Position numbers and translations under genes: made by a program. Source: Kitasatospora sp. MAA4 (lineage in GTDB: Bacteria > Actinomycetota > Actinomycetes > Streptomycetales > Streptomycetaceae). Taken from it: a stretch of DNA of 64,000 nt. Below, in pieces: positions 49,629 through 58,103 of this stretch. The stretch lies in NCBI RefSeq assembly GCF_029893355.1, contig NZ_JARZAI010000012.1, positions 124,001 to 188,000 of the forward strand, read 5' to 3'. The stretch's first letter is position 1. Each line of letters opens with the position of its first letter. The notes under the pieces were generated by a model, which ran no database searches, was not told the origin of the DNA, and saw nothing but the letters and a program-made list of their open reading frames with translations.

Positions 49629-49699
49629 AGTACGGTACAGATGCGTGCGTCGAGCACGTATCTGTACCGTACTACGAAATACGTGCGTCGCGCACGCAT
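49629..49699. promoter_or_regulatory. Long dyad and two related CGTGCGTCG-type palindromes
   Basis: AGTACGGTACAGAT (49629-49642) and ATCTGTACCGTACT (49660-49673) are perfect 14-bp arms. Between them and again further out lie two related 21-bp palindromes (49641-49661 and 49679-49699), both built around GTGCGTCG[A/C]GCACG and 38 bp apart. This looks like a two-site operator for the SnoaL-like gene. Confidence 0.65.
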
Positions 49700-49949
49700 T
49701 GCCTTGAGGGGCAATCCTGTCGGAGTCAAAGGGGGGCAAACCATGAGTTTGGTCACAAGGGGGCGGTGAGCCCGGCCATGGTGGCTATAGTCTGACCGGC
49801 CTTTGCGCTTTCGGGCGCGGCGGGGATTGGCTCGGCTGTGTCGGCGGCGCGCCGTGCGTTCCCCAGGGCGGGGCCGCGTCGGCGTGTTGTCGTGCGGTCA
49901 GGTCCTGGGCGAAAGGGCTCTGGACATCGGACACTCTGGAAGACGGAAG

Positions 49950-50855
49950 ATGACCCCCACCACCAGCCGCCGCTGCGGCGCCGTCACCGCTGTCGCCGTC
50001 GGCGCCGTCCTGCTGAGCGCCTGCGGCTCGGGCGCCCCCAAGGCGGCCTCCCTGCACGACCAGCTGCCCGCGGCGATCCGCAAGGCCGGCGTGATCCGGG
50101 TCGGCACGTCGCTCACCGCCGCCCCGGTGATCTTCAAGAACGCGCAGGGGCTGCCGGACGGCCTCGACCCCGACCTCGCCGCGGCGCTGTCGAAGGAGCT
50201 GGGCGTGAAGCTCGAGTTCCAGGACCAGGGGCCGTTCGCCAACGTGCTCCCCGGGCTGCTGTCCGCGAAGTACGACATCGCGATGTCCGGCATCACCGAC
50301 ACCCGCGAGCGCGAGAACGGCCTCGACGCGAACGGCAAGCAGGTCAACGACGGTGTCGACTTCGTCGACTACTTCATGGCCGGCATCGGGATAGTCGTCC
50401 ACAAGGGCAACCCCGACAAGATCTCGGGGCTGGACGACATCTGCGGCAAGACCGTGGTGGTGAAGCAGGGCACCGTCCACGACACGCTGGCCCTCAGTCA
50501 GCAGAAGGCGTGCCAGCACCTCAACAGCCCGCTGAAGGTCCTGGAGGTGGACTCCGACTCGACCGCCCAGGACGATCTGCGCGCCGGCCAGGCGGCGGCC
50601 TACCTCACGGACTACCCGAAGGCGATGTACAACGCCCAGACCGTCGACGGCGGGCAGGCCTTCGACGTCACCGGCCCGCAGCTGCAGCCCCGCCCGTACG
50701 GGATCGCCCTGCGCAAGAGCGACACCGCGCTGCGGGACGTGCTGTCGAAGGCGGTCGAGAAGCTGCTGGTGGACGGCAGCTACGACACCCTGCTCGGCAA
50801 TCTGAAGCTGACCACGGGTGCCATCCCCAGCGCCGTCGTGAACGGCAGCAGCTGA
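49950..50855 (+). CDS. Amino-acid-type ABC substrate-binding lipoprotein (SBP family 3)
   Basis: A 301-aa secreted lipoprotein with signal AVTAVAVGAVLLSACGSG and lipobox Cys near residue 25. AGVIRVGTSLTAAPVIFKNA, LDPDLAAALSKELGVKLEF and YDIAMSGITDTRERE are the SBP_bac_3 markers, and VVVKQGTVHDTL and YLTDYPKA the hinge region. No permease or ATPase is adjacent, so it is an orphan receptor. The ATG at 49950 follows GGAAG. A hairpin at 50879-50906 probably ends its transcript. Confidence 0.8.
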   Translation: MTPTTSRRCGAVTAVAVGAVLLSACGSGAPKAASLHDQLPAAIRKAGVIRVGTSLTAAPVIFKNAQGLPDGLDPDLAAALSKELGVKLEFQDQGPFANVLPGLLSAKYDIAMSGITDTRERENGLDANGKQVNDGVDFVDYFMAGIGIVVHKGNPDKISGLDDICGKTVVVKQGTVHDTLALSQQKACQHLNSPLKVLEVDSDSTAQDDLRAGQAAAYLTDYPKAMYNAQTVDGGQAFDVTGPQLQPRPYGIALRKSDTALRDVLSKAVEKLLVDGSYDTLLGNLKLTTGAIPSAVVNGSS

Positions 50856-50878
50856 GGCATCCGTTCGTATGCAGGGTG

Positions 50879-50906
50879 GGACCTCATGTCGCGGAGGGTG
50901 AGGTCC
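50879..50906 (+). terminator. Hairpin after the SBP gene
   Basis: GGACCTCA (50879-50886) and TGAGGTCC (50899-50906) form an 8-bp stem with a 12-nt loop, 24 bp after the stop. The remaining gap to 51070 holds no further gene. Confidence 0.5.
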
Positions 50907-51070
50907 GTACCCGATGGCGTACGGTGTTCGGATGCGATACGGCGTGTACGGCGGCCGCTGGGCGGACGGTCGGCACGGTCTCACGGGGGGCTTGTCGTGG
51001 GCGAACGGCCGACCGGTACCAGCTGCGGTGACGCGAAAGCGGAACACCGGAGTGAGATTTGGGGGATCTG

Positions 51071-51733
51071 ATGACAACCCAGCTTCGTGCTGAGCAGACG
51101 CGTGCCACGATCATCGAAGCTGCCGCCGACCTGTTCGACCGCCAGGGCTACCGCGCCGCGAGCCTGAGCGGCATCGCGGGGCGGGCCGGGGTGACCAAGG
51201 GCGCCCTGTACTTCCACTTCACCTCGAAGGAGGAACTCGCCCTCGCCGTGATCGAGCGGCAGGACGAGCTCTCCAGGAGGGCGAGCGAGGAGCTGCTGGC
51301 GCTGAACCTTCCGGGGTTCGAGACGGTGGTTCGGATGACCTTCGAGTTCGCGGGGCGGGCGCTGTCGAACCCGGTGACCCGGGCCGGGGTTCGGCTGACC
51401 CTCGAACGGCTGGTGCCGGGAAGTGCTGCCCGTGACAGCTACGGGGGGTGGGTCGAGGTGGCCGGCCGGCAGCTGGAACGGGCCGTGGTCGAACTCGACG
51501 TGCGCCCCACCATCGATCCGCCGGCCTGCGCCGGGTTCATCATCCGGACGCTCACGGGAATGCAGTTGGTGAGTCAGGCGTCGCTGCCGGGCCGGACGCT
51601 CCCGCAACTGGTGGCCGAGATGTGGGACGTGATCATCCCGGGGCTGCTGCCGCCCCGGCGTACCCCGCACTACCTCGACCTGGTCAGAACGCTTGCGGCG
51701 GAAGTGGATGCGGCGGCGCAGCGGGAGGGGTAG
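51071..51733 (+). CDS. ArpA/ScbR-type (gamma-butyrolactone receptor-like) TetR regulator
   Basis: A 220-aa TetR protein. EQTRATIIEAAADLFDRQGY, then ASLSGIAGRAGVTKGALYFH, FTSKEELALAVIERQDELSR, is the wording typical of ArpA, ScbR and other gamma-butyrolactone receptors, which normally repress antibiotic regulators until the signal binds. The ATG at 51071 follows GGGGGAT. No synthase (AfsA-like) gene is in the window, so it may be a pseudo-receptor. It probably controls the LuxR gene that follows. Confidence 0.75.
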   Translation: MTTQLRAEQTRATIIEAAADLFDRQGYRAASLSGIAGRAGVTKGALYFHFTSKEELALAVIERQDELSRRASEELLALNLPGFETVVRMTFEFAGRALSNPVTRAGVRLTLERLVPGSAARDSYGGWVEVAGRQLERAVVELDVRPTIDPPACAGFIIRTLTGMQLVSQASLPGRTLPQLVAEMWDVIIPGLLPPRRTPHYLDLVRTLAAEVDAAAQREG

Positions 51734-52144
51734 CAGGACGGGCGCACCCCAGTCGTAACGTGCTGAGCGGCCTCAATTTTCACGGACGTAACCGGCCGAA
51801 CAGTATAGTAATCATACGCTGTTCGTTCACCAGAGTTCAGCGCTTCCAGCCTGTCGTTCATCAGAGTTCGGCTCAACGCCGTTCATCTTCCAGGACCGTG
51901 CTCAGTCAACTGACTGCCGTTCAAACATGGCGCTGCGCCCCGCTGAACTCACGGCACAGGGCCCTGCCAGGCGGGTTGGCCAGTATCTGGGCGCCGCGTG
52001 TGATGTCTGCCACAAAGCGGAACCCCGGCCTGCACATTGGGCGTTGGAGGCCGCTCGTGAACCGGTCAACAGCTTGACCAAAGCAAGTCGGCCGGTATGT
52101 TGTTCGTCTGAACACCGTGTTGACTGTCATCGCCGGGGGATCAC
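51734..52144. promoter_or_regulatory. Regulatory region upstream of the LAL regulator
   Basis: About 410 bp with no convincing gene and locally lower GC. It holds a direct repeat CGTTCAyCAGAGTTC at 51824-51838 and 51855-51869, a further CGTTCATC at 51880, and a 26-bp element at 51905-51930 that recurs at 58039-58064 beside the second TetR gene. These are likely binding sites for the cluster's regulators. Confidence 0.5.
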
Positions 52145-54952
52145 GTGACGATTGCATCTCAGCTCAAGCCGGTCGCGAGAGAGGACTTCATCGCAGGCAG
52201 TGTCCACAGCTCGCCGCTCTACGAGCGCGACAGTCAACTGTGGGCCCTGAAGCAGTTGTTCGGCGAAGTCGTCGGAGGCCGCAGCCGGTTCGCCGTGGTG
52301 AGCGGCGCGGTCGGCACCGGCAAGTCCGAACTGCTCTCCACCTTCGCCGACCAGGCCATCGGTGCCGGGGCGGTGTCCCTGTGCGCCACTGCCTCCCGCG
52401 CCGAACAGGCAGTGCCCTACGGCGTGTTGGCCCAACTGTTCCGTACCGCAGGGCTGTCGCCGGAGCGCAACAGCGAGGCCTGGCGGTTACTTCACCACGG
52501 CGTCACCGACCCGCTCACCAGCACGGCCGGCCGGCAGCGGTCGGCGCAGGTCTTCCACGGGCTCTGCGTGGCGCTGTCGGACGTCATCGACAGGATTCCG
52601 GCCCCGGTGCTGATCGGCGTGGATGACGCGCACTACGCGGACACGCCCTCCCTCCAGTGCCTGTCGAACGTCGTACGCCGCCTGCGCACTTCGCCGGTTC
52701 TGCTGATCTGCAACGAGTCCGGGCCCGTCGAGTCGGCGGACCTGCTGCTCCGCGCCGAGTTCCCGCTGGAGCCGCAGGGCCGCCGACTCACTCTCGACCT
52801 GCTCTCCCCTCGCGGGGTCGAGGCCCTGCTGGCCGGGCATCTCGGCGCCGCGACGGCCCGGCTGCTGGCCGCCGAGTGCTCCGCGGTCAGCGGCGGCAAC
52901 CCGCTCCTGGTGCGGGGAATCATCGAGGACAACCGGGTGGCGAGAACCGCGGCGAGTTCCGCTCTGGTCGTCGACGCCGGGTTCGACCAGGCGGTGCTGG
53001 GCTGCCTCTACCGCTGCGGGAGTTCGGTGCTGCTGGTCGCCCGGCAGCTCGCGCTGCTGGACGAACCGGTCGGCGTCGAGCAGTTGGCCCGTTTCGTCGG
53101 CCTGGACACCGAGGTGGTCGCCCGGGCCCTGGGCGCCCTGGAGTCCACCGGACTGCTCGCGGCCGGCCGTTTCCGGCATCCGCGGGCGCGGCTGGCCGTG
53201 CTCGGTTCGATGGACGCCGAGGAGCGCATCCAGGCGCACAACCGGACCGCCCGGCTGCTCTACGAGGGCGGCGCACCGGCGCTGGTGGTGGCCCGCCAGT
53301 TACAGGCCGCCGGACGGTTCGTCTCGGACTGCTTCGTCCCCGTCCTGCACGAGGCGGCGGAGCAGGCGGTGGCCGAGGGCAAGGTGGACCAGGCGCTGGA
53401 GATCCTCCTGCTGGCCTACCGGTTCGCGGGCGACGAGCGGTTGAAGGCCGCCAGTGTGGCCCTGCTCGCGCGCATCGAGTGGCGCACCGACCCGCACACC
53501 GCCCACCGCCGCACGCCGTACCTCACCGCCGCCGCCGGAGCCGGCCTGCTGTCCGTGGAGGCCGCGCTGGACTGCGTCAGTCCGCTGCTGTGGTTCGGGC
53601 AGGTCGACTCCGCGCAGGGCATTCTGCGCCAGGTCGCCGACTCGGCCGCGGCCCAGAACCCGGAGGCCGCGGCGCGGGCGCACGGCCTCTGGACGTGGCT
53701 GGGTTCGCTCTACCCGGCCGTGGCCGAGCTGACCGGTCCACCGCGCCTGCCCGGTGCGCCGGACCCGGTACCGTCCGTGCGGGTCTGCCGGCAGACGGAG
53801 GCCGCCGGACTGCTGGCCACCCTGCTGTCGGACGGGCCGACCTCCGACTCGGCGGCCGAGGCCGAGCACATCCTGCTCAGCTACCTGCTGGACGAGCGGT
53901 CGCTGCCCGTGCTGACCAGCGCGCTGATCGCGCTGGTCATCGGGGACCAGCTGGCGGCGGCGGAGCGCTGGGTCGACTCCCTGGAGCAGCGGAGCAGGGC
54001 GCTCTCGGCGCCGGTCTGGTGCGGGCTGCTCAGCGTGGTCCGGGCGGAGATCGCGCTGCGCCGCGGTTGCCCCGGCGAGGCCGACAGCGCGGCGCGGGCG
54101 GCGCTGGCCCTGGTCCCGGGCAAGAGCTGGGGACTGGCGCTCGGCGTGCCGCTGAGCATCCTGATCCGGGCGAACACCGCGATGGGCAGGTACGACGAGG
54201 CGGTTCGCCACCTCCAGACGCCGGTGCCGGGCGCGCTCTTCCAGACGCCGCTGGGCATGTACTACCTGCAGGCCCGCGGGCGTTACCACCTGGCCACCGG
54301 ACGGCCGCAGGCCGCGCTCCAGGACTTTCTCACCGTCGGCGACCGGTTGCGGCGCTGGAGACAGGACAGCCCGGCGCTGATGCCGTGGCGCAGCGATGCG
54401 GCGTGGGCACTGCTCCGGGAAGGAAACACGGTCAGAGCACGGGAGTTGGCCGAGGAGCAGCTCACCCTGTGCGGTCCGGACCAGGCCCGGGCCCGGGCCG
54501 CCTCGCTGCGGGTGCTGGCGGCCTGCGGTGAGCGCGCTGCCCGGCCCGAGGTGCTGGAGCAGGCGCTGGAGGAGCTGCAGCGCATCGACGCCCGGCTGGA
54601 GCAGGCCCACGTACTGAACGACCTGGGCGTCGCGCGCCAGGAGCTCGGCCAGCTCGTCAAGGGCCGGCTGCTGATGCACCGGGCCCAGCAGCTCGCGGAG
54701 GAGTGCGGTGCCGCGCTCCCCGCCCCGGCGGCCGCCGCGACGTCCGCCGCCGTGTCGGGCCGGCCGGCCGCGACGCTCAGCGACGCCGAGCTGCGGGTGG
54801 CCACGCTCGCCGCCGACGGGCACAGCAACCGCCAGATCGCGAACAAGCTCTTCGTCACCGTGAGCACGGTGGAACAGCATCTCACCAAGGTCTACCGGAA
54901 GTTGAACGTCACGCGCCGCACGGACATCGCGCGCGAACTGCACGCCGCATGA
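52145..54952 (+). CDS. LuxR-family LAL-type regulator with two TTA codons
   Basis: A 935-aa regulator. An N-terminal AAA ATPase has Walker A SGAVGTGKSE near residue 60 and Walker B VLIGVDDAH. A long helical middle (TPR-like, residues about 400-850) follows, then a C-terminal LuxR HTH: LSDAELRVATLAADGHSNRQ, NKLFVTVSTVEQHLTKVYRK. This is the large ATP-binding LuxR (LAL) class that activates antibiotic clusters. In-frame TTA codons lie at 52487-52489 and 53300-53302, so translation should depend on the bldA tRNA. GTG start. Confidence 0.85.
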   Translation: MTIASQLKPVAREDFIAGSVHSSPLYERDSQLWALKQLFGEVVGGRSRFAVVSGAVGTGKSELLSTFADQAIGAGAVSLCATASRAEQAVPYGVLAQLFRTAGLSPERNSEAWRLLHHGVTDPLTSTAGRQRSAQVFHGLCVALSDVIDRIPAPVLIGVDDAHYADTPSLQCLSNVVRRLRTSPVLLICNESGPVESADLLLRAEFPLEPQGRRLTLDLLSPRGVEALLAGHLGAATARLLAAECSAVSGGNPLLVRGIIEDNRVARTAASSALVVDAGFDQAVLGCLYRCGSSVLLVARQLALLDEPVGVEQLARFVGLDTEVVARALGALESTGLLAAGRFRHPRARLAVLGSMDAEERIQAHNRTARLLYEGGAPALVVARQLQAAGRFVSDCFVPVLHEAAEQAVAEGKVDQALEILLLAYRFAGDERLKAASVALLARIEWRTDPHTAHRRTPYLTAAAGAGLLSVEAALDCVSPLLWFGQVDSAQGILRQVADSAAAQNPEAAARAHGLWTWLGSLYPAVAELTGPPRLPGAPDPVPSVRVCRQTEAAGLLATLLSDGPTSDSAAEAEHILLSYLLDERSLPVLTSALIALVIGDQLAAAERWVDSLEQRSRALSAPVWCGLLSVVRAEIALRRGCPGEADSAARAALALVPGKSWGLALGVPLSILIRANTAMGRYDEAVRHLQTPVPGALFQTPLGMYYLQARGRYHLATGRPQAALQDFLTVGDRLRRWRQDSPALMPWRSDAAWALLREGNTVRARELAEEQLTLCGPDQARARAASLRVLAACGERAARPEVLEQALEELQRIDARLEQAHVLNDLGVARQELGQLVKGRLLMHRAQQLAEECGAALPAPAAAATSAAVSGRPAATLSDAELRVATLAADGHSNRQIANKLFVTVSTVEQHLTKVYRKLNVTRRTDIARELHAA

Positions 54953-54955
54953 CGA

Positions 54956-54987
54956 GTGGGCCGCGCCGGAGTACCGGCGCGGCCCAC
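54956..54987. terminator. Bidirectional terminator between LAL and DUF427 genes
   Basis: GTGGGCCGCGCCGG (54956-54969), loop AGTA, CCGGCGCGGCCCAC (54974-54987): a perfect 14-bp stem between convergent genes. Confidence 0.85.
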
Positions 54988-55009
54988 GGGTGTCAGGGCG
55001 GGAAAGCGG

Positions 55010-55402
55010 TCAGAGGACCGGCGGTTCGGGGGCCTCGCCCTCGACGAACACCTGGGCGGCATCGTCGTAGAAGCTCAGGTACCCGGCGATGTCGGCGGCC
55101 GAGTCCAGCGGGCGCGGGTAGGCCCAGACCACGTCGGGCCAGCCCTCGGCGGTGCCGTCCGGGCCCCGGTAGGACCAGTAGGAGGCCTCGCCCTTGAGCG
55201 GGCAGCTGGTGTGCGTGCCGGTGGGCTGGAAGAGCGTCAACTCCACGTCGCTCGGCGGCAGGTAGTAGCGGACCGGCAGTCCGGTCTCGAACAGTGCCAC
55301 CGGGCGGCTCGACCTGGCCACCACCCTGCCGTCGATCTGCACCGTCACGGTCTGCGTGCTCTGCACGGTCACCACGCGGTGCCGCTGGTCGGAGGTTGTC
55401 AT
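55010..55402 (-). CDS. DUF427-domain protein
   Basis: A 130-aa protein of the DUF427 fold: RPVALFETGLPVRYYLPPSD, FQPTGTHTSCPLKGEASYWS and VWAYPRPLDSAADIAGYLSF YDD follow the family line, including the conserved Cys and Tyr. The biochemical role is unknown. It starts at an ATG at 55402, 21 bp after the aldo-keto reductase stop, so the two are probably one operon. Confidence 0.85.
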   Translation of the reverse strand: MTTSDQRHRVVTVQSTQTVTVQIDGRVVARSSRPVALFETGLPVRYYLPPSDVELTLFQPTGTHTSCPLKGEASYWSYRGPDGTAEGWPDVVWAYPRPLDSAADIAGYLSFYDDAAQVFVEGEAPEPPVL

Positions 55403-55423
55403 CAGGATCTCCTCGTAGTCAGG

Positions 55424-56296
55424 TCAGACGGCGGCGCTGATCGCCTCGTACTCCTCGTCCGACAGGGTGATCAGGGCGCTCGCCGTGTTCTCCTCCAGGT
55501 GCTCGACCGAGGTCGTGCCCGGGATCGGCAGCAGCACGGGCGAGTGGCGCAGCAGCCAGGCCAGCGCGAGCTGGGCGGCGGTGGCCGAGTGGGCCACCCG
55601 GACGGAGGCCAGCCGGCTGCCGGGCTCGGCCAACTGGCCCATGGCGATCGGGAACCAGGGAATGAAGACCAGGTTGTGCTGCTCGCAGTAGTGCAGCACC
55701 TCCTCGTACTTGCGGTCGGCCAGGTTGTAGAGGTTCTGCACCGACACGATCTCGGCGACCTGGCGGGCCCGCTCGATCTCCTCGACCGTCACCTCGGACA
55801 GTCCGATGTGGCGGATCTTCCCCTCCTCCTGGAGCAGCTTCAGCTCGCCGACCTGGTCCTCCAGCGGCACGGCCGGGTCGATCCGGTGCAGCTGGAAGAG
55901 GTCGATGCGCTCGAGCCCGAGGTGTCGCAGGCTCAACTCGGCCTGCTGGCGCAGGTATTCCGGACGACCGAGCGGGCGCCAGTCGTTCGGCCCGGGACGG
56001 CTGAGTCCGGCCTTGGTCGCGATGACCAGGTCGTCGGTGTAGGGGTGCAGGGCCCGGCGGATCGTCTGCTCCGCGGTGAAGGGGCCGTAGGAGTCGGCGG
56101 TGTCGATGAGGTTCACGCCGAGCTCCACGGCCCGGCGCAGGACCTTTACGGCCTGCTCGGGGTCGGTGGGCTCGCCCCAGATGCCGGGGCCGGTGAGGCG
56201 CATCGAGCCGTAGCCCAGGCGGTTGACGGTCAGATCGCCGCCCAGTTGCACGGTTCCCGCGGCTGCGGCGGGGCGGGCGATCGATTCGGTGGTCAT
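55424..56296 (-). CDS. Aldo-keto reductase
   Basis: A 290-aa TIM-barrel oxidoreductase using NADPH. The catalytic residues are visible: Asp in NLIDTADSYGPF with Tyr, Lys in DLVIATKAGLSRPG and His in DLFQLHRIDP. PIPGTTSVEHLEENTAS is the cofactor phosphate loop. The ATG at 56296 has AAGGAC. It lies inside the second metabolite cluster and may reduce a carbonyl of the product. DUF427 follows in the same direction. Confidence 0.85.
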   Translation of the reverse strand: MTTESIARPAAAAGTVQLGGDLTVNRLGYGSMRLTGPGIWGEPTDPEQAVKVLRRAVELGVNLIDTADSYGPFTAEQTIRRALHPYTDDLVIATKAGLSRPGPNDWRPLGRPEYLRQQAELSLRHLGLERIDLFQLHRIDPAVPLEDQVGELKLLQEEGKIRHIGLSEVTVEEIERARQVAEIVSVQNLYNLADRKYEEVLHYCEQHNLVFIPWFPIAMGQLAEPGSRLASVRVAHSATAAQLALAWLLRHSPVLLPIPGTTSVEHLEENTASALITLSDEEYEAISAAV

Positions 56297-56341
56297 GGTG
56301 TTCTGTCCTTCGGCTGGTCCGGCTGACTGTGCAGAGAGCGA

Positions 56342-56384
56342 GGCGGAGCCGCCAGGGTCGGGGGTGGCCCCTGGCGGCTCCGCC
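56342..56384 (-). terminator. Strong hairpin between MFS and aldo-keto reductase genes
   Basis: GGCGGAGCCGCCAGGG (56342-56357) pairs with CCCTGGCGGCTCCGCC (56369-56384): a 16-bp stem with an 11-nt loop. It probably ends the MFS transcript. Confidence 0.8.
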
Positions 56385-56399
56385 GGTCTTGGTGGACCC

Positions 56400-57860
56400 T
56401 CAGCCGACCGTGACCGGAGTCTCGGTGGCGTCGACCGTACTGACGGCGGCCGGCGAGTCCTTCTTGATGAGCAGGGCGAAGAAGGCGCCGACGACGGTGG
56501 CGGCACCGCCGATCACACCCGCCAGGCGCAGGCCGTCCACGATGTGCGCCGCGCTGGCCGTGGCCACCGAGGTGGTGTGCAGGGTGGAGTTGGCGACCGC
56601 GACCAGGACCGCCAGGCCCATGGCGCCGCCGGCCTGCTGCGAGGTGCTGGCGAGCGCCGAGGCCACGCCCTGCTGCTCCGGGGCCACGCCGGTACCGGCG
56701 GCCACGAACATCGTCACGAAGGTGACACCGCCCGCCAGGCCGAAGAAGGCGATACCCGGCAGGACGGTCCAGAACGAGCCGCCGACCGTCATGCCGGCCA
56801 CCATCGCGGCCAGGCCGATGCCGGTGCCGATCATGCCGACGAAGAGCGTCATCCGGGCGCCGTACTTGCCGATCATGCGGGGACCGACCTGGCCGAGGGC
56901 CAGCACGCTGATCACGGTCAGCGGGAGGAAGGCGAGTCCGGCCTCGATCGCGCTGAAGCCCAGAACCGGCTGCAGGAACGTGGTGAGCAGGTAGTACGCG
57001 GCGCCCAGGCAGGCCTGGTAGACCAGGATGACGGCCATCGAGGGGGAGAGGCTGCGGTTGCTGAAGGTGCTCAGCGGGACCAGCGGGTCCTTGGTGGCCT
57101 TCTCGACGAGCAGGAAGCCGATCAGCAGGACCAGGCCGAGGACGATCGAGCCGGCGCCCTGCAGTGAGCCCCAGCCCGCCTGCGGTCCGCTGACCAGGCC
57201 GAAGACCAGGAGCGAGCAGCCGGCGGTGGCGAGGATCGCCCCGGGGATGTCGAAGCTGCCCGTGCGGCCGGTGCGGGGGGCGTCGGCGGGAAGCACCTTG
57301 AGGCCGGCGATCAGCGCGATGATGGCGAGCGGGACGTTGATGAAGAAGACCCAGGTCCAGCCGGTGTACTCGGTGAACACGCCGCCGAGCAGCGCGCCGG
57401 CGGACAGGCCGGCACCACCGGCCGAGCCCCAGGCGCCCATCGCCTTGGTGCGCGCGGGGCCCTCCTCGAAGGTGGTCATGATCAGCGAGAGTGTGGCCGG
57501 GAAGAGCAGCGCGCCGCCGAAGCCCTGCACGGCGCGGGCCGCGACCAGCATGCCGGCGCCGGTCGCCAGACCGCCGGCCAGCGAGGCGACGGCGTAGACG
57601 CCCAGGGCCAGCAGCCAGATCCGGCGCTGGCCGAGGCGGTCGACGGCGCGGCCGCCGAAGAGCAGCAGCCCGCCGAAGCCGACGGCGTAGGCACTGACCA
57701 CCCACTGCAGCGACTGGGCGTTGAAGTCCAGCGCCTTGCCGATGTCGGGCAGTGCTACGTAAACGATGTTGTAGTCCACCGCGATGATGAACTGCGCGAA
57801 TGCCAGCAGCCACAGCCGGAGACCGGCTCGCTGCTGTGACGGGGCGGCAGAGGTAACCAC
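56400..57860 (-). CDS. MFS drug exporter (DHA2, 14-TM)
   Basis: A 486-aa protein with 14 hydrophobic segments. WLLAFAQFIIAVDYNIVYVA is the DHA2 TM1 with its acidic residue, GGRAVDRLGQRRIWLLALGV the loop 2-3 motif, and AGLSAGALLGGVFTEYTGW the antiporter motif C. The GTG at 57860 follows AAAGGAAAGAG. It is divergent from the TetR at 58104, and is the likely resistance and export gene of the cluster. Confidence 0.85.
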   Translation of the reverse strand: MVTSAAPSQQRAGLRLWLLAFAQFIIAVDYNIVYVALPDIGKALDFNAQSLQWVVSAYAVGFGGLLLFGGRAVDRLGQRRIWLLALGVYAVASLAGGLATGAGMLVAARAVQGFGGALLFPATLSLIMTTFEEGPARTKAMGAWGSAGGAGLSAGALLGGVFTEYTGWTWVFFINVPLAIIALIAGLKVLPADAPRTGRTGSFDIPGAILATAGCSLLVFGLVSGPQAGWGSLQGAGSIVLGLVLLIGFLLVEKATKDPLVPLSTFSNRSLSPSMAVILVYQACLGAAYYLLTTFLQPVLGFSAIEAGLAFLPLTVISVLALGQVGPRMIGKYGARMTLFVGMIGTGIGLAAMVAGMTVGGSFWTVLPGIAFFGLAGGVTFVTMFVAAGTGVAPEQQGVASALASTSQQAGGAMGLAVLVAVANSTLHTTSVATASAAHIVDGLRLAGVIGGAATVVGAFFALLIKKDSPAAVSTVDATETPVTVG

Positions 57861-58038
57861 GATCTGGCTCTTTCCTTTGCGACGACTTGACGGGCCGTGA
57901 GTGAGTTCGGCTCGGAGCGAAGGACACACAGATGACGGGAGCTCAGGTCCCTCGGGACGCACGAGGGGCATCGACGTTGCCGGCTGAACCGAGCGCCGTG
58001 TTGTTCTCTGCATAGTGTTCAGAGTTTGCATGGGGTAT

Positions 58039-58064
58039 GTCAACTGACAGTCGTTCAGCGATGG
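58039..58064. promoter_or_regulatory. Element shared with the LAL upstream region
   Basis: GTCAACTGACAGTCGTTCA then NNNATGG matches 51905-51930 at 21 of 26 positions. On the minus strand a TTGACA (58043-58038) here could be the -35 box of the MFS gene. Confidence 0.5.
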
Positions 58065-58088
58065 AACGTTGAAGAACAACTCAACGTT
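58065..58088. promoter_or_regulatory. TetR operator over its own promoter
   Basis: AACGTTGA (58065-58072), 8 bp, TCAACGTT (58081-58088): a perfect dyad. TTGAAG (58069-58074), 16 bp, TAGGCT (58091-58096) form a promoter across it, 7 bp before the ATG at 58104, again suggesting a leaderless transcript. Confidence 0.65.
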
Positions 58089-58103
58089 GCTAGGCTGTTG
58101 GAC

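Noticed and set aside
51927..52148. A 73-codon plus-strand frame before the LAL gene
   Set aside because: No ribosome site, a Cys/Arg/Pro-rich nonsense-like product, and it overlaps regulatory repeats.
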